Notes: generated from the letters alone by a model not told the origin. Counted from the first letter of the stretch, positions 11,401 to 26,446 are shown. The stretch: 64,000 bases of DNA from Dryomyza anilis (GCA_951804985.1 OX638133.1:54713122-54777121); one strand, 5' to 3'. A program made the numbers and translations.

Positions 11401-12038
11401 TGTTGTAATTAAAATGTCCGTTGCTTAGGCGTGAGGCCAAATGTCGCAACGTTCCATTTATAATTACCCATGATGTCCTACCAGAGAATGTCCAACGTTG
11501 AAGTTTCATTTTTATTAACCGAAATAATTCAAACAAGTCTTTTCTTCCAAGACATACTTTTATTTAATTGAAAGTTCTATTTTAATATTAACATTATTGT
11601 TTAACTTATAAAAGAAACACGTCTGCACTCTAAGGCAGTTAAAATCTTATCCAACTTAAAATATATTCTTAACCTCTACTCATCACCTCGGTCGCACCAA
11701 TATTTACAAACACCAGATCTGAGTGTCATCATATTGTGAAATAATCAATTCGTATTTGGGTGATCGTGAGAAAAACTTCTATGTGCTTTAGTTCCCTGTA
11801 CGCCGCATGCAGGTGCTACCTGATGAGGCTTACATTACAACCAATACATTTGTCGTTGTCATCATATGTGTATAAGAGTAAGTGTATCAAATAAGTGTAT
11901 GAGAAAAATACAAATGCATGCATAACAGTAAGCATTTTTGGTGTTACATTATTATGATTAATATAAATATGCTATTGTGGTTACTGGCGATGTGCCGATT
12001 TTTCAAACTAAAAGACAAAGTATTTCTGATATACAACA
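11401..12038 (-). repeat. Element A 3' LTR, complete
   Basis: 638 bp, beginning TGTTGTAATT and ending ATATACAACA on the plus strand (TG...CA on either strand). Its right 390 bp match the 5' LTR remnant at 20673-21048 with a few substitutions and an 11-bp indel (aggtgctacctgatg region). Confidence 0.9.
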
Positions 12039-12053
12039 TTCTTCCCCCCTTAT
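12039..12053 (-). other. Element A polypurine tract
   Basis: On the minus strand AATAAGGGGGGAAGAA directly abuts the 3' LTR start TGTTGTATATC. This is the plus-strand primer of LTR elements and fixes the LTR boundary and the orientation. Confidence 0.85.
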
Positions 12054-14339
<2,286 letters not shown>

Positions 14340-16007
14340 TTAATTGTGTAAAACTTCAAAATTATATGCTTTTAATAAGTTGTTATGGAATTTTTTCCCT
14401 TTTCCTTTGATGGAAATCATTGTCGTTACAGGACTTACTACCGAAAGTACCTCATAGGGTCCTACCCATATGTGAGAAAATTTATTCTTTCTATTTTGAT
14501 TTTTTAATAATATTTTACCGCCTACTTTAAATATTGTTGGGTGTAATGCGCTGTCATAGCTTTGTTTAGATTTTTCTTTTGCTTTATCTTGATTTTGTCT
14601 CACGATTTCATGTATGCGTTGAATCTGATATTTTAATAATTTGTTGTAATCATCAGTATTATAAACTGGTGGAAATTTACGTTTTAGATTAGTGGGCATA
14701 TCAAAATCAAACCCATATAAAGTACGGAAAGGGGTTTGCCCTGTTGACATATGTACTGTGTTATTGTGCACGTGCATTGCCGAATTTAACCATTGGTCCC
14801 AGTTTGACCCATCATCTTTTGCAAAACTTCGCAAATATTCTGCTAATGGTCGATGGCTTCTTTCCAAAGATCCATTAGCTTGAGGATGATATGGCGTAAT
14901 ATGTAACTTTTTAATTCCTAACAATTTACATGTATCTGAAAACAGTTTAGAGACGACATTTGAACCATTGTCGGTAACTAATACTTTTGGAATATTTAAG
15001 CGCGTAATGATTTCGTCGTAAAATGCTTTCGCTACAGTGCCTGCTTCTGCGCCCGGTATAGCTACGCAACACATATATTTTGAAAAATCATCATGAAATG
15101 TTAATATATATTTATTTCCAGAGATAGTTTCTGGTAAAATTCCTACAAGATCCATGTATACTTTATCAAATGGTCTCACTGGCGTATCAGTTAGGACCAT
15201 TGGCATTTTTGTAAGCCTAAAACTTTTATTTACTTGGCATTTTGAACAATTTTTTACGTAATCTTTTATTATTTTCTGCATACCTTTCCACTTAAATTGT
15301 CTTCTGATTCTAAAATATGTTTTTACTGCGCCCTGATGGCCTCCTAATGCGGAATCATGAAAATCTTTTATTACCGTTTTAATCTCTTCCGGATCAGTTA
15401 ATAAGTGTGCAGAATTTGTTTCGTTATTTGCATCTGTAATTGTTTCATCTACGACCGGTGTACTAATTTGGGTCTTTGTTTTTGTAATTTGTTGATCTAA
15501 TTTATTTTGTGTAGTTTTACAACGAGTTTGTACTGCTGTAATTTCGGGTTGTATATATGGTATTCTGCTTAAAGCATCCGTGTTCAAATTCTTTTTACCT
15601 GGTTTGTAAATTATTTCAAAATCGTATTCTGACAACTTATGTCGGAAACGCGCAAGGCGGGATGTCTGATCTTTTAAGTTTGCAATACCTTTTAGGGGCT
15701 GATGATCTGTAAAAATGTTAAATGGTCGCCCTAATAGGTATGCTCTGAAATTCTTGGTTGCCCAAACAATAGCTAAAAATTCATTTTCAATGGTGGAGTA
15801 TCGTTTTTCGTCCCCATTTAATGCCCTACTCGCAAATGCGACTGGTCTATCGCTTCCAACTTCGCCTTGCGACAGTACCGCGCCTATTGCTTCATTACTT
15901 GCATCAGTTGTAAGTAAAAAAGTTTTCGTAAAATCTGGATATGAGAGAATTGGTGATGAAATTATTGATTCTTTTAATTTAATAAATGAATTTTGACAAT
16001 CGTCTTT
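14340..16007 (-). pseudogene. pol: Element A pol: RNase H and integrase
   Basis: An open stretch of 556 codons, from the TGA at 16010-16008 to the stop at 14340. RNase H comes first (LLTTDASNEAIGAVLSQGE, STIENEFLAIVWATKNF, FTDHQPLKGIANLK), removing RNA from the hybrid. Integrase follows: HHCC zinc finger (GGHQGAVK ... NCSKCQVNK), then the D,D,E core with Asp in KVYMDLVGILPE, Asp in LVTDNGSNVVSKLF and Glu in ANGSLERSHRPLAE, and a C-terminal GPYEVLSVVSPVTTM fold ending in LLKAYNFEVLHN. All catalytic residues I can check are present. Typical insect gypsy arrangement. Separated from RT by two nonsense codons. Confidence 0.9.
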
Positions 16008-16049
16008 TCATGTAAATTTAACGTCGTTTCTAAGAAAATTATTAATTGG

Positions 16050-16505
16050 TTATGATATTTTGGCCATATTGCCTATGAATTTTCTGTAATAATAAATTAA
16101 TCCCAAAAATGCTTGTACTTCTTTTCTATTTCTTGGCACCGGAATATTTTTCACGCATTCGACCTTAGAAGGGTCTGGCAGCGCACCTAGTTCCGAACAT
16201 TTATGTCCTAAATATACAACTTCGCGACGCAAAAACTGACATTTTTCGGTATTTAATTTTAAATTATGTTCCCTTAATTTCTGTAATACATTACTTAATC
16301 TATGCTCATGTTCGCTTAAATTTTTTCCATATACAACTATGTCATCGAGATACACAAAACAATCGATACCCTGTAAACCTGTTAATATGTGCTTCATTAT
16401 TCTTTGAAAAGTGGCAGGTGCACCTGTTAAACCAAATGGCATTCTATTAAATTCAAAATGTCCAAGTCCCGTACTGAAAGCAGTTTTTTTCTTTATCTCT
16501 TTCAT
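16050..16505 (-). pseudogene. pol: Element A pol: reverse transcriptase palm and thumb
   Basis: 151 codons. HFEFNRMPFGLTGAPATFQ is the RT box before the active site; the catalytic motif VYLDDIVVYG lies at residues 51-60; NTEKCQFLRREVVYLGH and VPRNRKEVQAFLGLIYYYRK follow. It overlaps the preceding open frame (16453-17832) by 53 bp in another frame, so a frameshift lies near 16500. It ends at TAA (16052-16050), where element B reads Leu; a second stop (TGA, 16010-16008) stands where B reads Trp. Confidence 0.9.
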
Positions 16506-17832
16506 CTACTAAGACCTGATGATAACCACTTGCTAAATCTAATGTTGAAAAGTATCTACTATGCCCTACCTGATCTAATATCTCGTCTATACGAGGAATC
16601 GGAAATACTTGTTTTATTGTTACATCATTTAGTTTACGAAAATCTATTACTAGTCTCCATTTCTTAATACCGTCCTTATTGCTCTTTTTTGGTACTAACA
16701 ATAACGGTGAATTCGAAGGTGAGGTGCTTGGAGATATAATGCCGTCATCTAACATTTTTACTACTTGTCTATTAATTTCTTCCCTATGTGTATGTGGAAG
16801 TTCATATTGTTTCTGATTAATTGGTGGTTGGTTCCACTGTGTAGTTATTTCATGTTTAAGCGCTGGCGTGTATGTTAATTCATCGCCATCTAAGTGAAAA
16901 ACATCATGATATGAAATACACAAATTTTGTAAAGATGTAATTTCGTCTTTATTTAAAGTTTCGTCAATTTTAATTTCCCTTAATAATCTGTTAATTCTAT
17001 TTGTTATATTTACTGAATTTACGCTATTTATTATAGAATTTTTGGTATACGATTCTTTATACTGATTAAAATTCGAAAACTTTGGTTTAACTTTGTTGTC
17101 TATTAGAATTTCTTTTTCTGTAGCATTTAATATTGAAACATAAACTCTATTCTTGCTAACATTTGATAGGCTTTCGCCTAAATATACACATGGAGAAATT
17201 TCTTGCTTATGTATTAATACGAATGGAATTTTTGTTTTTAAAGGTAATGATACTATTTTCGCGGTTCTCGCTTGAATTTTAATGTGTTGGTTGTAAAAAA
17301 TGTTTTGTATTTCTGTCTGTGTTTTCATTGGTAGTTTTATAATTTGATTTTTATTTTTATCAAAGAACGTTATCGTTTTGTCTATCGCATTTATTATAGA
17401 TCGATTCCATAAATTGTCACGTCCGATTATTCCGTCTGCTGGTACTCCTTGTTCAAGTGACACTACGTGTAGCATTAAACTTAAGCACCCTATGCTCCCG
17501 TGTTGGACCTTAGTGGTTCCTAATGTCCTAACACAACCAACAAAAGCTCCATTCAAATCCTTTTGAATATTTTTGTTAAAAACTGGGAAATTTGTCATTG
17601 CACTTTCTTTTACTAAACTGGCATCTGCTCCTGAGTCTACTAATAAAATAAGTCTTCCATTTTTAGCTGCCTCGCAAAGTACTTCAATGAAAACATCACT
17701 TGTATTAGATAAATTCGAACAATCTCCATTCCAATTGTGTATTATGCCATTTCCTTTTGCATTTGATTCATATTTTAATTTATTGTTTACCTTCTGTTTT
17801 TGAAAGTTTAATGGGGTAGTAAATTTGACCAC
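16453..17832 (-). pseudogene. pol: Element A pol: protease and RT fingers
   Basis: 459 codons. An aspartic protease with the active site LLVDSGADASLV at residues 63-74 and the flap/dimer motif GIIGRDNLWNR near 136-146 cleaves the polyprotein. RT fingers follow: SPLLLVPKKSNKDG, WRLVIDFRKLNDVTIKQ, FPIPRIDEIL and YFSTLDLASGYHQV with the first catalytic Asp. The frame leaves the true sequence at the last few residues (frameshift near 16500). The Met start is the first in the frame, not the natural pol start, since gag-pol frames upstream are broken. Confidence 0.9.
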
Positions 17833-17981
17833 AGTCTCTTTCGACGTCTGATCTACAATTCCTAACTCATTTGGCCCTATATTACTTTTCTTTTGGGGTC
17901 CCCAGTTTATTGGCCTTGACTGAGCCCCTATTAGTTTCCCTAATTATGATTATTATTTGTGACTGATTCAAATTTTGTTTT

Positions 17982-18035
17982 CGCATAACACTTATCTATT
18001 TTATGCCCTTGTCTATCACACCATAAGCATTTCAT
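17982..18035 (-). pseudogene. gag: Element A gag remnant: CCHC zinc knuckle
   Basis: On the minus strand MKCLWCDRQGHKIDKCYAK gives a perfect C-x2-C-x4-H-x4-C knuckle, the RNA-binding motif at the end of gag. Stops follow before the protease. Upstream of it (right side) gag is gone: the sequence turns into unrelated DNA near 18090. Confidence 0.85.
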
Positions 18036-18089
18036 ATTACTTGTTTTATTTTCTTTGCGATTATTATTTTTAATATCATTATTACCAAG

Positions 18090-18585
18090 GATTCAAACCT
18101 AAACGAATAACGGTTTCGATTTCAGTTTCGGTTTTTTCCGCGTTTCGGTTTTGGTTACGGTTTCGGTTTTAAGTTTTTATAACGAAACGGTTTCGGTATA
18201 CCGGTTCCATGTTACGGTTTCGGTTTTGATTTCGGTTTTTGTATAAATTTTCTTTATTTCCATATTTTTTAAATAATTTTACATTTTTTATATGGTGCTA
18301 AATTATGATCAAATTATGATACTGGGGTAAAGTGGGAAACGTAATTTAAACAATGTTTGTTGTTATTTTAGTAAAAATATTGTGTTATATGAATTATTTA
18401 ATTGATTACGTCAAGAAAAAAATTTAATTTAAAATTTCGTGACCACAAACCAATGAAAAGCAACATTTTGACTTCACCTGATATATGATCTGAATTGAAA
18501 AGAAAAAGAATTTTGTACAATTTTCATCCATAAAAGTTAAAGAAATTAAATTTCAACAATTCTGTGAACTGCAATATATGTAAAC
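18090..18585. other. Foreign AT-rich DNA replacing element A gag (left of hAT)
   Basis: Starts aaggattcaaacctaaacga, followed by about 130 bp of degenerate ggtttcggtttt repeats (18110-18240), then AT-rich DNA. It may be the end of another transposon with subterminal repeats, but I find no matching end on the right. The same insert appears to continue after the hAT at 20229-20672. Confidence 0.5.
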
Positions 18586-18887
18586 TAGTGATGATCATTT
18601 GCAAGAGCAAGGCAAGAAATGTTAATCTTTTAAATTTGAAATAAAGATCGAAGACAAATATCTTAAACTGCATATTAATTATGAAAACGAATAGAATTTG
18701 AACACTAATTGTATTTAAGTTACTTATTTTCCATATTTTTAATTTCTTCAACATTTTACTAACAAAAAAAAATTCAATAACATAAAAATTTGAATTATAT
18801 TTTAACAAGAATTAACAAATAAAAAACAATTGTATAAAACAAGTGATGTTGACAAGACAATTCAAAATCTCAAGGCTATAATAAAAT

Positions 18888-19109
18888 GAACGAAAAGTCA
18901 CCAAATACATTTTCAAAATGCTAAATATTTTTTACAAATATCTTTATGTATCTGTCAATTTTTAATCGATGATCTCCATTTGATAAGAAAATGTAAATCT
19001 ATCAATTGATATTTCAACTTTAAAAATGCATCAATTACTTTTTATAATATTAATCAAAAAACTCGAAAATTAAGTTTTTCTTAAAAATGTATTTGGTGAC
19101 TTTTCGTTC
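18888..19109. mobile_element. 222-bp MITE nested in the hAT
   Basis: Perfect 26-bp terminal inverted repeats starting GAACGAAAAGTCACCAAATA. The interruption is confirmed by the satellite units, where the flanks (ccataataaaatga and its continuation) are contiguous. Target duplication unclear. No coding capacity. Confidence 0.8.
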
Positions 19110-19369
19110 TACAACGACGATATACATATACAATAAATATATGGAATATTTCGTATAAGTATATTTCTGTTTTCGTCACAGATTAAAAAAATCCGTATGC
19201 TACACGTACCGTATGTCAAGAGAACTCAAATAATACCTTGCAGAGTAACATTTTTATTTGCGAACACCATGCGAACACAAACTCAAACGCTACAAAGCGA
19301 ATACTAACAGAAAGAAGAGAATATAACAATAACGATTAGATTCGTATACACACACTTTCACAACGACAA

Positions 19370-19500
19370 CTCTTCGTTGCTTTCCTGTATCATCGCATGG
19401 CAACAAACAGACGCATGACAACACACAAACGCATGACAACGGACAGACGCATGACAACAGACAGTGGCATGACAACGGACAGACGCATGGCACCACACTA
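19370..19500 (-). repeat. Short tandem repeat of cgcatgacaac type
   Basis: About eight degenerate units of 16-18 bp (gcatgacaacrnacaga). They give Cys/His-rich open frames on the minus strand (CVCPLSCHCLL-like), which I regard as repeat artefacts. Confidence 0.7.
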
Positions 19501-20228
19501 CATGTATGTATCTATTACAGCTCTCTAGTTGGCAACAACAACGAGTTCTCATTGTGGTACAAACAAATTCCCGCCAAAATTCTTGGATGCTGCTTTATTC
19601 GCATTTTTATTGTTGTTGTTGCACTTTCAAACGAATCAGCGCATTTGTGAAAAAAGAAAAACTCAAAAAGCAATATATCAGCTAAATATATCACACTGTG
19701 AAAATTTCATATATTATTTTTTATTACTTCATGATTTTAAAATTAACAAAAAAACTATATATAAAAGTAAAACAAAAATAATAATGTGCATAAGCACAGT
19801 GCATATGCACAATCGATGTACGAACTTGCGTAGCGAAGAAAAAAGAAAAAAACATTGTTTTGCACTTTTAAAGCTATTTACCGCTTCAAAAGTGCTTCAC
19901 AGGCCTTATTTTCAAGATGCTTATATTTTTTAGAATTCGACAAAAACAAAAAAAAACACACATCTTCATTAATGTTCACGTTCATAAATATTTTGCACGC
20001 TTTCCATTGTTGCTTATTGTTCAATATTTAGTAATATCATGAATTCTTTTGTATATCTTTATTACCTTAAAAACATAATAAATACATTAAAATCATAAAA
20101 AATGCAGGTCTTCCTTTTCTTGCACTTGCTCTTGTTCTTTTTCTTGCAAAGTCTCGATTTTGTTCTCGCTTTTGTTCTTACAAAAAAAATGCAAGAACAA
20201 GAAATTTTTAATCATCACTAATGTAAAC

Positions 20229-20672
20229 AAATATCTGCCTTATACTTGAACATTTTAAACTTGTCTAACTTGCACTTTATTTTTCGTATTTCCTTTAATA
20301 TTTACTGAGAAGTTAATAATTTGGAACTTTTTTTACATTTTTTTTTGCATTACATTGTTTTGTTTATTTCCGAAATGGAGCATCCATTAGAAGACTTATA
20401 AATGGTATTCTATTGAATAGATCCTTTAGAAGAATTTAAAAAATATTCAAATGAACTTTTCAAAACTTGTTCCACTTTACCTCAAGCTCCCCTATTTATC
20501 TTACTAATAAAATAAATAAAAAACCAATATTATTAAAATTTGAATCATTTTTTAACGTAAAAATTTTGCTTGGAGTTGCAAAACAAAAACCAATTTTAGA
20601 CCAAATACCGTTGTTTTGGAAATATCGTTACTCAAAAAACAACATGTGATTTTTTGTACAACCAAAAATTTT
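20229..20672. other. Foreign DNA replacing element A 5' region (right of hAT)
   Basis: AT-rich, no recognised motif. Joins the LTR remnant at 20673, so the primer binding site and the outer 250 bp of the 5' LTR are missing. Confidence 0.5.
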
Positions 20673-21048
20673 TTATCCAACTTAAAATATATTCTTAACC
20701 TCTCCTCATCACCTCGGTCACACCAATATTTACAAACACCAGATCTGAGTGTCATCATATTGTGAAATAATCAATTCGTATTGGGGTGATCGTGAGAAAA
20801 ACTTCTATGTGCTTTAGTTCCCTGTACGCCGCATGAGGCTTACATTACAACCAATACATTTGTTGTTGTCATCATATGTGTATAAGAGTAAGTGTAGCAA
20901 ATAAGTGTATGAGAAAAATACGAATGCATGCATAACAGTAAGCATTTTTGGTGTTACATTATTATGATTAATATGAATATGCTATTGTGCTTACTGGTGA
21001 TGTGCCGATTTTTCAAACTAAAAGACAAAGTATTTCTGATATACAACA
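20673..21048 (-). repeat. Element A 5' LTR, truncated
   Basis: Matches 11649-12038 of the other LTR and ends with the same ATATACAACA followed by the target duplication ctgt. The part equivalent to 11401-11648 is absent. Confidence 0.9.
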
Positions 21049-21052
21049 CTGT

Positions 21053-21433
21053 AAATAACTACAAACTTTCTATCCCTGAAGAATTTTCTTTCATTTGATA
21101 CCCATATTTACAAATGGGTAGGTGTACCGAATTTCGATTTTTTTTTTGGAAACCATAAGTCGTTTCGTGGGAAAACATTATTTTCATGTATTTGAGCATA
21201 ATGTCAATATATATTTGACCAAAAAAGTTTACCTAAGCACGTATACAGTAAAATTGATTTGCAGATGTAAATTTTATATGAGGTATTTGAACATAAGTGG
21301 TCAGTTCTCAGGTCACAATAGCCCGATTTCTTGTTCAGACAGCTTAAATATATAAGTAATCTAAATCTAAAGTTTCATTGCTCTAGCTCTTCAATTTTTT
21401 CTGTAATCGCGATTTCAACAGACAGGCAGAAGG

Positions 21434-21475
<42 letters not shown>

Positions 21476-21590
21476 GGAAATCGCTAAATCGACTCAGGAG
21501 GTCATGCTGATCATGCTGATACTTTTCCATACCGGAGATGCTTTTTTCAGGGTATTACAAACGGCGTACCAAACTCTTAATGTAGGGTAT
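21053..21590 (+). mobile_element. mini-me copy B, right part
   Basis: Resumes with aaataactacaaactttct and ends GTAGGGTATA. Holds the (GACA)n tract (21429-21474) and the conserved core tcgactcaggaggtcatgct. After it the satellite sequence atgaaatccagaag continues, as in U1 and U4 without an insertion. Confidence 0.85.
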
Positions 21591-24318
21591 AATGAAATCC
21601 AGAAGAAAAAAAAAACTTAACAGAGTTGAATAAATCAAAAGTAACAAATAAAAGTAGTAAATACTATTAATGATTTAGTTGTATTTAAATTATATTAAAT
21701 TAATTCCTATTAATATTTTAAATAAATAAACGTGTAAATACAATTAATTAATTAGTAAATAGATTCATATTTTTAATTGGAGTACGATTTTGTTTGCTAT
21801 TAATATCAATTCTTATATATACGTACAATATTTTATTCTGTGTATAATATGTGCATAATAACGTCGATGTCTTAAAACTCATGTAATCGTATACATTAGA
21901 CATGATATCCAGCAAAGAATAATAAAATCATAATGATTTGGTATTTGTTTGATTATAGCAGGGAAAAAATGTTTGGATTTTGAATTCCCTTTTATATGTT
22001 ATATTACGTGACCATATTAGTAATTTAAAACGCGAGATATTTGCAAACCATTTTTTCCCACATTTGTTTACCATCTTATTGGAAAGTCGGTAAAAATGTT
22101 ATTGGTTGATATCTCATAAAATGATCCATAGACAATTTTATAACCCACATTTTAAAATGTTGCGGGTCATTTCCCATAATATGCTTGAAAGTTTGTTGGC
22201 ATATTTGGAATATTTATTTAAGGTTAATGTCAATCGATAGGCACTTTATAAACAAACATTAAATGCCTTTACATAAATATTTTATATTGTACATATAATA
22301 ACCCAGCAAAAACACAGTCGGTCATTTTATTCAAAATTTCGGTCACATGTAGAATAAGGTCGGGAAAAAAATGATCAAAACTTGTGTAAACGTGTGAGTT
22401 TACATCCCTGTCTTACGCACGTTTACACAGCTTTTTCTTACATGTATAAGTGAGTCGCAAACATTTTGCATTGTGTTGATGTTTCGGTCAGCAGTGTCTT
22501 GCTGGGAAGTTATAGCAAAAAAAAATATCAATTATATCGTGTTGCCATCACCCACCTGCCAAATATGGCTAAAATTTCTCAAAAAATGGCTAAAAATGTC
22601 TAAATTTTATTTTATTTAATACTAAACACCTGATTAGAAATGCTTCGTTTAAGTGCCTCATTTTTTGAATAATTTTGGGGATTGGGCACTTAAATAATCC
22701 CTTAAAAAGGACACAGTTTATTCTACTGAAAATATACAGTCCTTTTGTCTAATTAGTGTGAAACAAAGTTTTTTTCATTAATCGATTTTAATATTCACAA
22801 AAAATACCTTTTAACAGCGATTTTTTACCTCATTGTACTTTAACATACTCCGAACCAGTCTTTTTTTCAATATTTGTTAAGTTAATAATCAATAATGCAA
22901 TTTTCGTTTAACAAAAAACACATATTTTAAATAAATTTTAATTAAGTATTTAACTTAGTATGAATTGTGTATTTTTTGAATATTCTTGCGTCCGTTTGTT
23001 GCCATGCGATACAGGATAGCAACGAAGAGTTGTCGTTGTGAAAGTGTGTGTATAAGCATCGTAATTCGTTATTTTTGTATTCTCTTCTTTCTGTTAGTGT
23101 TCGCTTTGTATCGTTTCAGTTTGTGTTCGCAAAGATAACTGTTACCCTGCAAGATATTACTTGTGTTCTCTTGACATACGGTATGTGTAGCATACTGATT
23201 TTTTTAATCTCTGACGAAAAAAATATGCCAATACGAAATATTCCTTATATTTATAATGAATGTATATTCTCATTTTATTATGGCCTTGAGATTTTGAATT
23301 GTCACGTCAACATCACTTGATTTATACAATTATTTTTTATTAGTTAATTCTTGTTAAAATATAATTATATATAAAATATAACTTTTTGTTGCATTGAATC
23401 CCATATTCGTAATAATGATAATATGTTAATTGGATAAACTTTAATAACTTTTGTTGTCATATTGATATTAAAATTGTTATATATATATTAAATTTTTTAT
23501 TGAGAATTATTAAATCATTAATTAATTAGTAACATCAATTAAAAATTTCATTTGATTGAAATTTTTTTAAATACATAATTTATTTTGTTTTTTATTATTT
23601 TAAAAGTAAAATAGTTACATATAAAAGAAATATTTTGTATATTATTATTTCAGTGTTACAAATAATTGTTGCACTTTTACATTTTTGTTTATTTTAAGAA
23701 GAAGAAAAAATATTAAATTTTATTACTTTTTGAGATGCAGTATTTCATTAAAAGTACAATATAAGTAAGGAACGAATTGTATATTAATTAAAATTATTTC
23801 ACTTAAACGAAAAAGGTTAAGAAAATAAATTAATTCAATATTTCACAAGAACATAAATAATTTAAATATGACAAGTTTTATAAAATATTATTATAATGAA
23901 TTTATTTCAATAATAATTGTTGAAACTCTTAAATTTAATTATTTGTTGGGATTTTATAGAAAAATGTTTGTATAAACTGATAAAAGCTTTGGGATTCCTC
24001 TGTATACTCTATGTTGAACAAAACAAATATTTTGAATACAATGTCAGCAGCTCTCACGGTTCTAAATATACGTATATTTCTTTCACATTTGAAAGGCTCC
24101 CGGTAACAATAAACAAGGAGGTATTGTTTTTTTTTGTTGTAGTCTTAAAATTTGTATTTTCTTTACAATATCATCAAAATTTTCTCCGAAAATAAGAAAA
24201 GAATCCTGTTAATCAGAAACTGTAAATCGTTTCTTTAATTTTGCTCCGGAAGAATCCTTTACTGAATAAAATAATTTTAGAAGAAACTGAACGACGCCCG
24301 ACACAAACACAAAACAAA

Positions 24319-24988
24319 ACCAGTTGGGAAGATTAGATCACATGGGAAATTTTAAAGTAGGTGTTATTATGATAGTTAGGATTTTCAAAATTATAGTCGG
24401 TCTAAGCCGATTATAAATACCCTACACATATGTGTGGTAACCATTCAAAGTGGTATATAGGTCACCAGGGTATACGAATCCTGAAAAGAACTACAAACTT
24501 TCTATCCCTGAAGAATTTTCTTTCATTTGATACCCATATTTACAAATAGGTAGGTGTACCGAATTTCGATTTTTTTTTTGGAAACCACAAGTCGTTTCGT
24601 GGGAAAACATTATTTTCATGTATTTGAGCATAATGTCAATATATATTTGACCAAAAAAGTTTACCTAAGCACGTATACAGGAAAATTGATTTGCAGATGT
24701 AAATTTTATATGAGGTATTTGAACATAAGTGGTCAGTTGTTAGGTCACAATAGAACGATCATTTCTTGTTCAGGCAGCTTAAATATATAAGTAATCTAAA
24801 TCTAAAGTTTCATTGCTCTGGCTCTTCAACTTTTTCTGTAATCGTGATTTCAACAGACAGGCAGAAGGACAGACAGACGGAAATCGATAAATCGACTCAG
24901 GAGGTCATGCTGATCATGCTGATACTTTTCCATACCGGAGATGCTTTTTTCAGGGTTTACAAACGACGTACCTTTAGTGTAGGATATA
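24319..24988 (+). mobile_element. mini-me copy C
   Basis: 670 bp, ACCAGTTGGGAAGATTAG to AGGATATA, at the same position of the satellite unit as copy B. Copies B and C share subfamily words (tatccctgaagaattttc; tgatcatgctgatac). The microsatellite is reduced to a few GACA units. Confidence 0.85.
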
Positions 24989-25628
24989 ATGAAATCCAGA
25001 AGAAAAAAAAACTTAACAGAGTTGAATAAATCAAAAGTAACAAATAAAAGTAGTAAATACTATTAATGATTTAGTTGTATTTAAATTATATTAAATTAAT
25101 TCCTATTAATATTTTAAATAAAAAAACGTGTAAATACAATTAATTAATTAGTAAATAGATTCATATTTTTAATTGGAGTACGATTTTGTTTGCTATTAAT
25201 ATCAATTGTTATATATACGTACAATATTTTATTCTGTATATAATATGTGCATAATAACGTCGATATCTTAAAACTCATGTAATCGTATACATTAGATATG
25301 ATATCCAGCAAAGAATAATAAAATCATAATGATTTGGTATTTGTTATATATGATTATAGCAGGGAAAAAATGTTTGGACATGACCATATTAGTAATTTAA
25401 AACGCGAGATATTTGCAAACCATTTTTTCCCACATTTGTTTACCATCTTATTGGAAAGTCTGTAAAAATGTTATTGGTTGATATCTCATAAAATGATCCA
25501 TAGACAATTTTATAACCCACATTTTAAAATGTTGCGGGTCATTTCCCATAATATGCTTGAAAGTTTGTTGGCATATTTGGAATATTTATTTAAGGTTAAT
25601 GTCAATCCATAGGCACTTTATAAACAAA

Positions 25629-26268
25629 TGTAGTGTAATTATATTTTACACACATTATTATAATATTTGCCCACTGTATTGTCATGCGTTGCATAAAAGC
25701 TCTTTTTAAAGCTTTAACTATTCTAATGCACGCAATGTAAATAACAACGATGCGTCGCTGCTTTATTTCAAGCACTGCTTTGATTCGTTATTATTACGAT
25801 CGCTACAATAACAATTGTATGCACACGCGAGCATTTAACTTGCCGCGATTGCCGAAATATGCAACAACTAATAAGCGCGAGCATTGAACTTGTCACGAAT
25901 ACAGAAATATGAAACAACTAATAAGCAGCGCTGCGCGCAAAATATAATAACAATAGCAAATTAGGCAATGCATGGCAAAAGAACGATAGTTACATAGGAA
26001 TTTAAGGAGTCGAAATATTGTTAGTTTTAAGATATTTTAAGTATAAAAGACAATGCAAATTTACAAATAAAGCAGAATGAAATCAGCATCAAATGCTTTC
26101 CCTTCTCTTGCTGCTTTTAAATAAGCTAAGCAACAAGAACCCCTAAGAGCTGCTGTGTTTTGAATTAAACACTAAGCGCGCCTCTTGACCTGTGGCAGTA
26201 ATGCTGGTCACCCTGCAAAATAGCAACATATCAGAAAATAGAATAGGGCACGACCAACATATATTACA
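25629..26268 (+). repeat. Element C 5' LTR
   Basis: 640 bp, TGTAGTGTAATT to ATATTACA. A TATAAAA box lies at 26042-26048 and an AATAAA signal at 26066-26071. It contains an imperfect direct duplication (acttg...caacaactaataagc twice) of which the 3' LTR has lost part. Confidence 0.9.
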
Positions 26269-26286
26269 TGGCGATCCTGCAAAAAT
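26269..26286 (+). other. Element C primer binding site
   Basis: TGGCGATCCTGC directly follows the LTR; the TGG start pairs with the CCA end of a tRNA. Which tRNA is not determined. Confidence 0.75.
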
Positions 26287-26341
26287 CAGTCGAATTCTGA
26301 CGCGCAAGTCGAGTAGACACTTAACAAAATTTTGAACAACA

Positions 26342-26446
26342 ATGAGCCAAGCAGCAACAACAACACAACAAGGGCCGAAGAAGCTGACTATTGAAGAGTA
26401 TCGTGCAAGGCAACTGAGACATAATGAGGAGCATCGGCGAAATTGA
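26342..26446 (+). CDS. Short upstream frame in element C leader (34 aa)
   Basis: The first ATG after the primer binding site opens a 34-codon frame of clear protein-like composition: Gln/Thr-rich start, then GPKKLTIEEYRARQLRHNEE, predicted helical and very basic. The following 170 bp are almost pure A/T, so this is a distinct island. Function unknown. It could be the first exon or an upstream ORF of the genomic RNA. I do not recognise it with certainty. Confidence 0.45.
   Translation: MSQAATTTQQGPKKLTIEEYRARQLRHNEEHRRN

Larger units (their letters stand above)
18586..20220 (-). mobile_element. Nonautonomous hAT element with 8-bp target duplication
   Basis: 1,635 bp. The left end TAGTGATGATCATTTGCAAG and the right end (complement TAGTGATGATTAAAAATTTC) are imperfect terminal inverted repeats of hAT type, and a perfect 8-bp duplication atgtaaac flanks them (18578-18585, 20221-20228). 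No transposase frame is seen. Clusters of tgcaagaacaag words lie just inside both ends. The interior (about 18640-19450) is homologous, inverted, to the right part of the satellite units. A 222-bp MITE is nested at 18888. Confidence 0.85.

Noticed and set aside
19290..19552. Cys-rich CVCPLSC-type frames that resemble a cysteine-rich peptide
   Set aside because: Translation of a short tandem repeat (gcatgacaac) inside a hAT element, in two frames at once.
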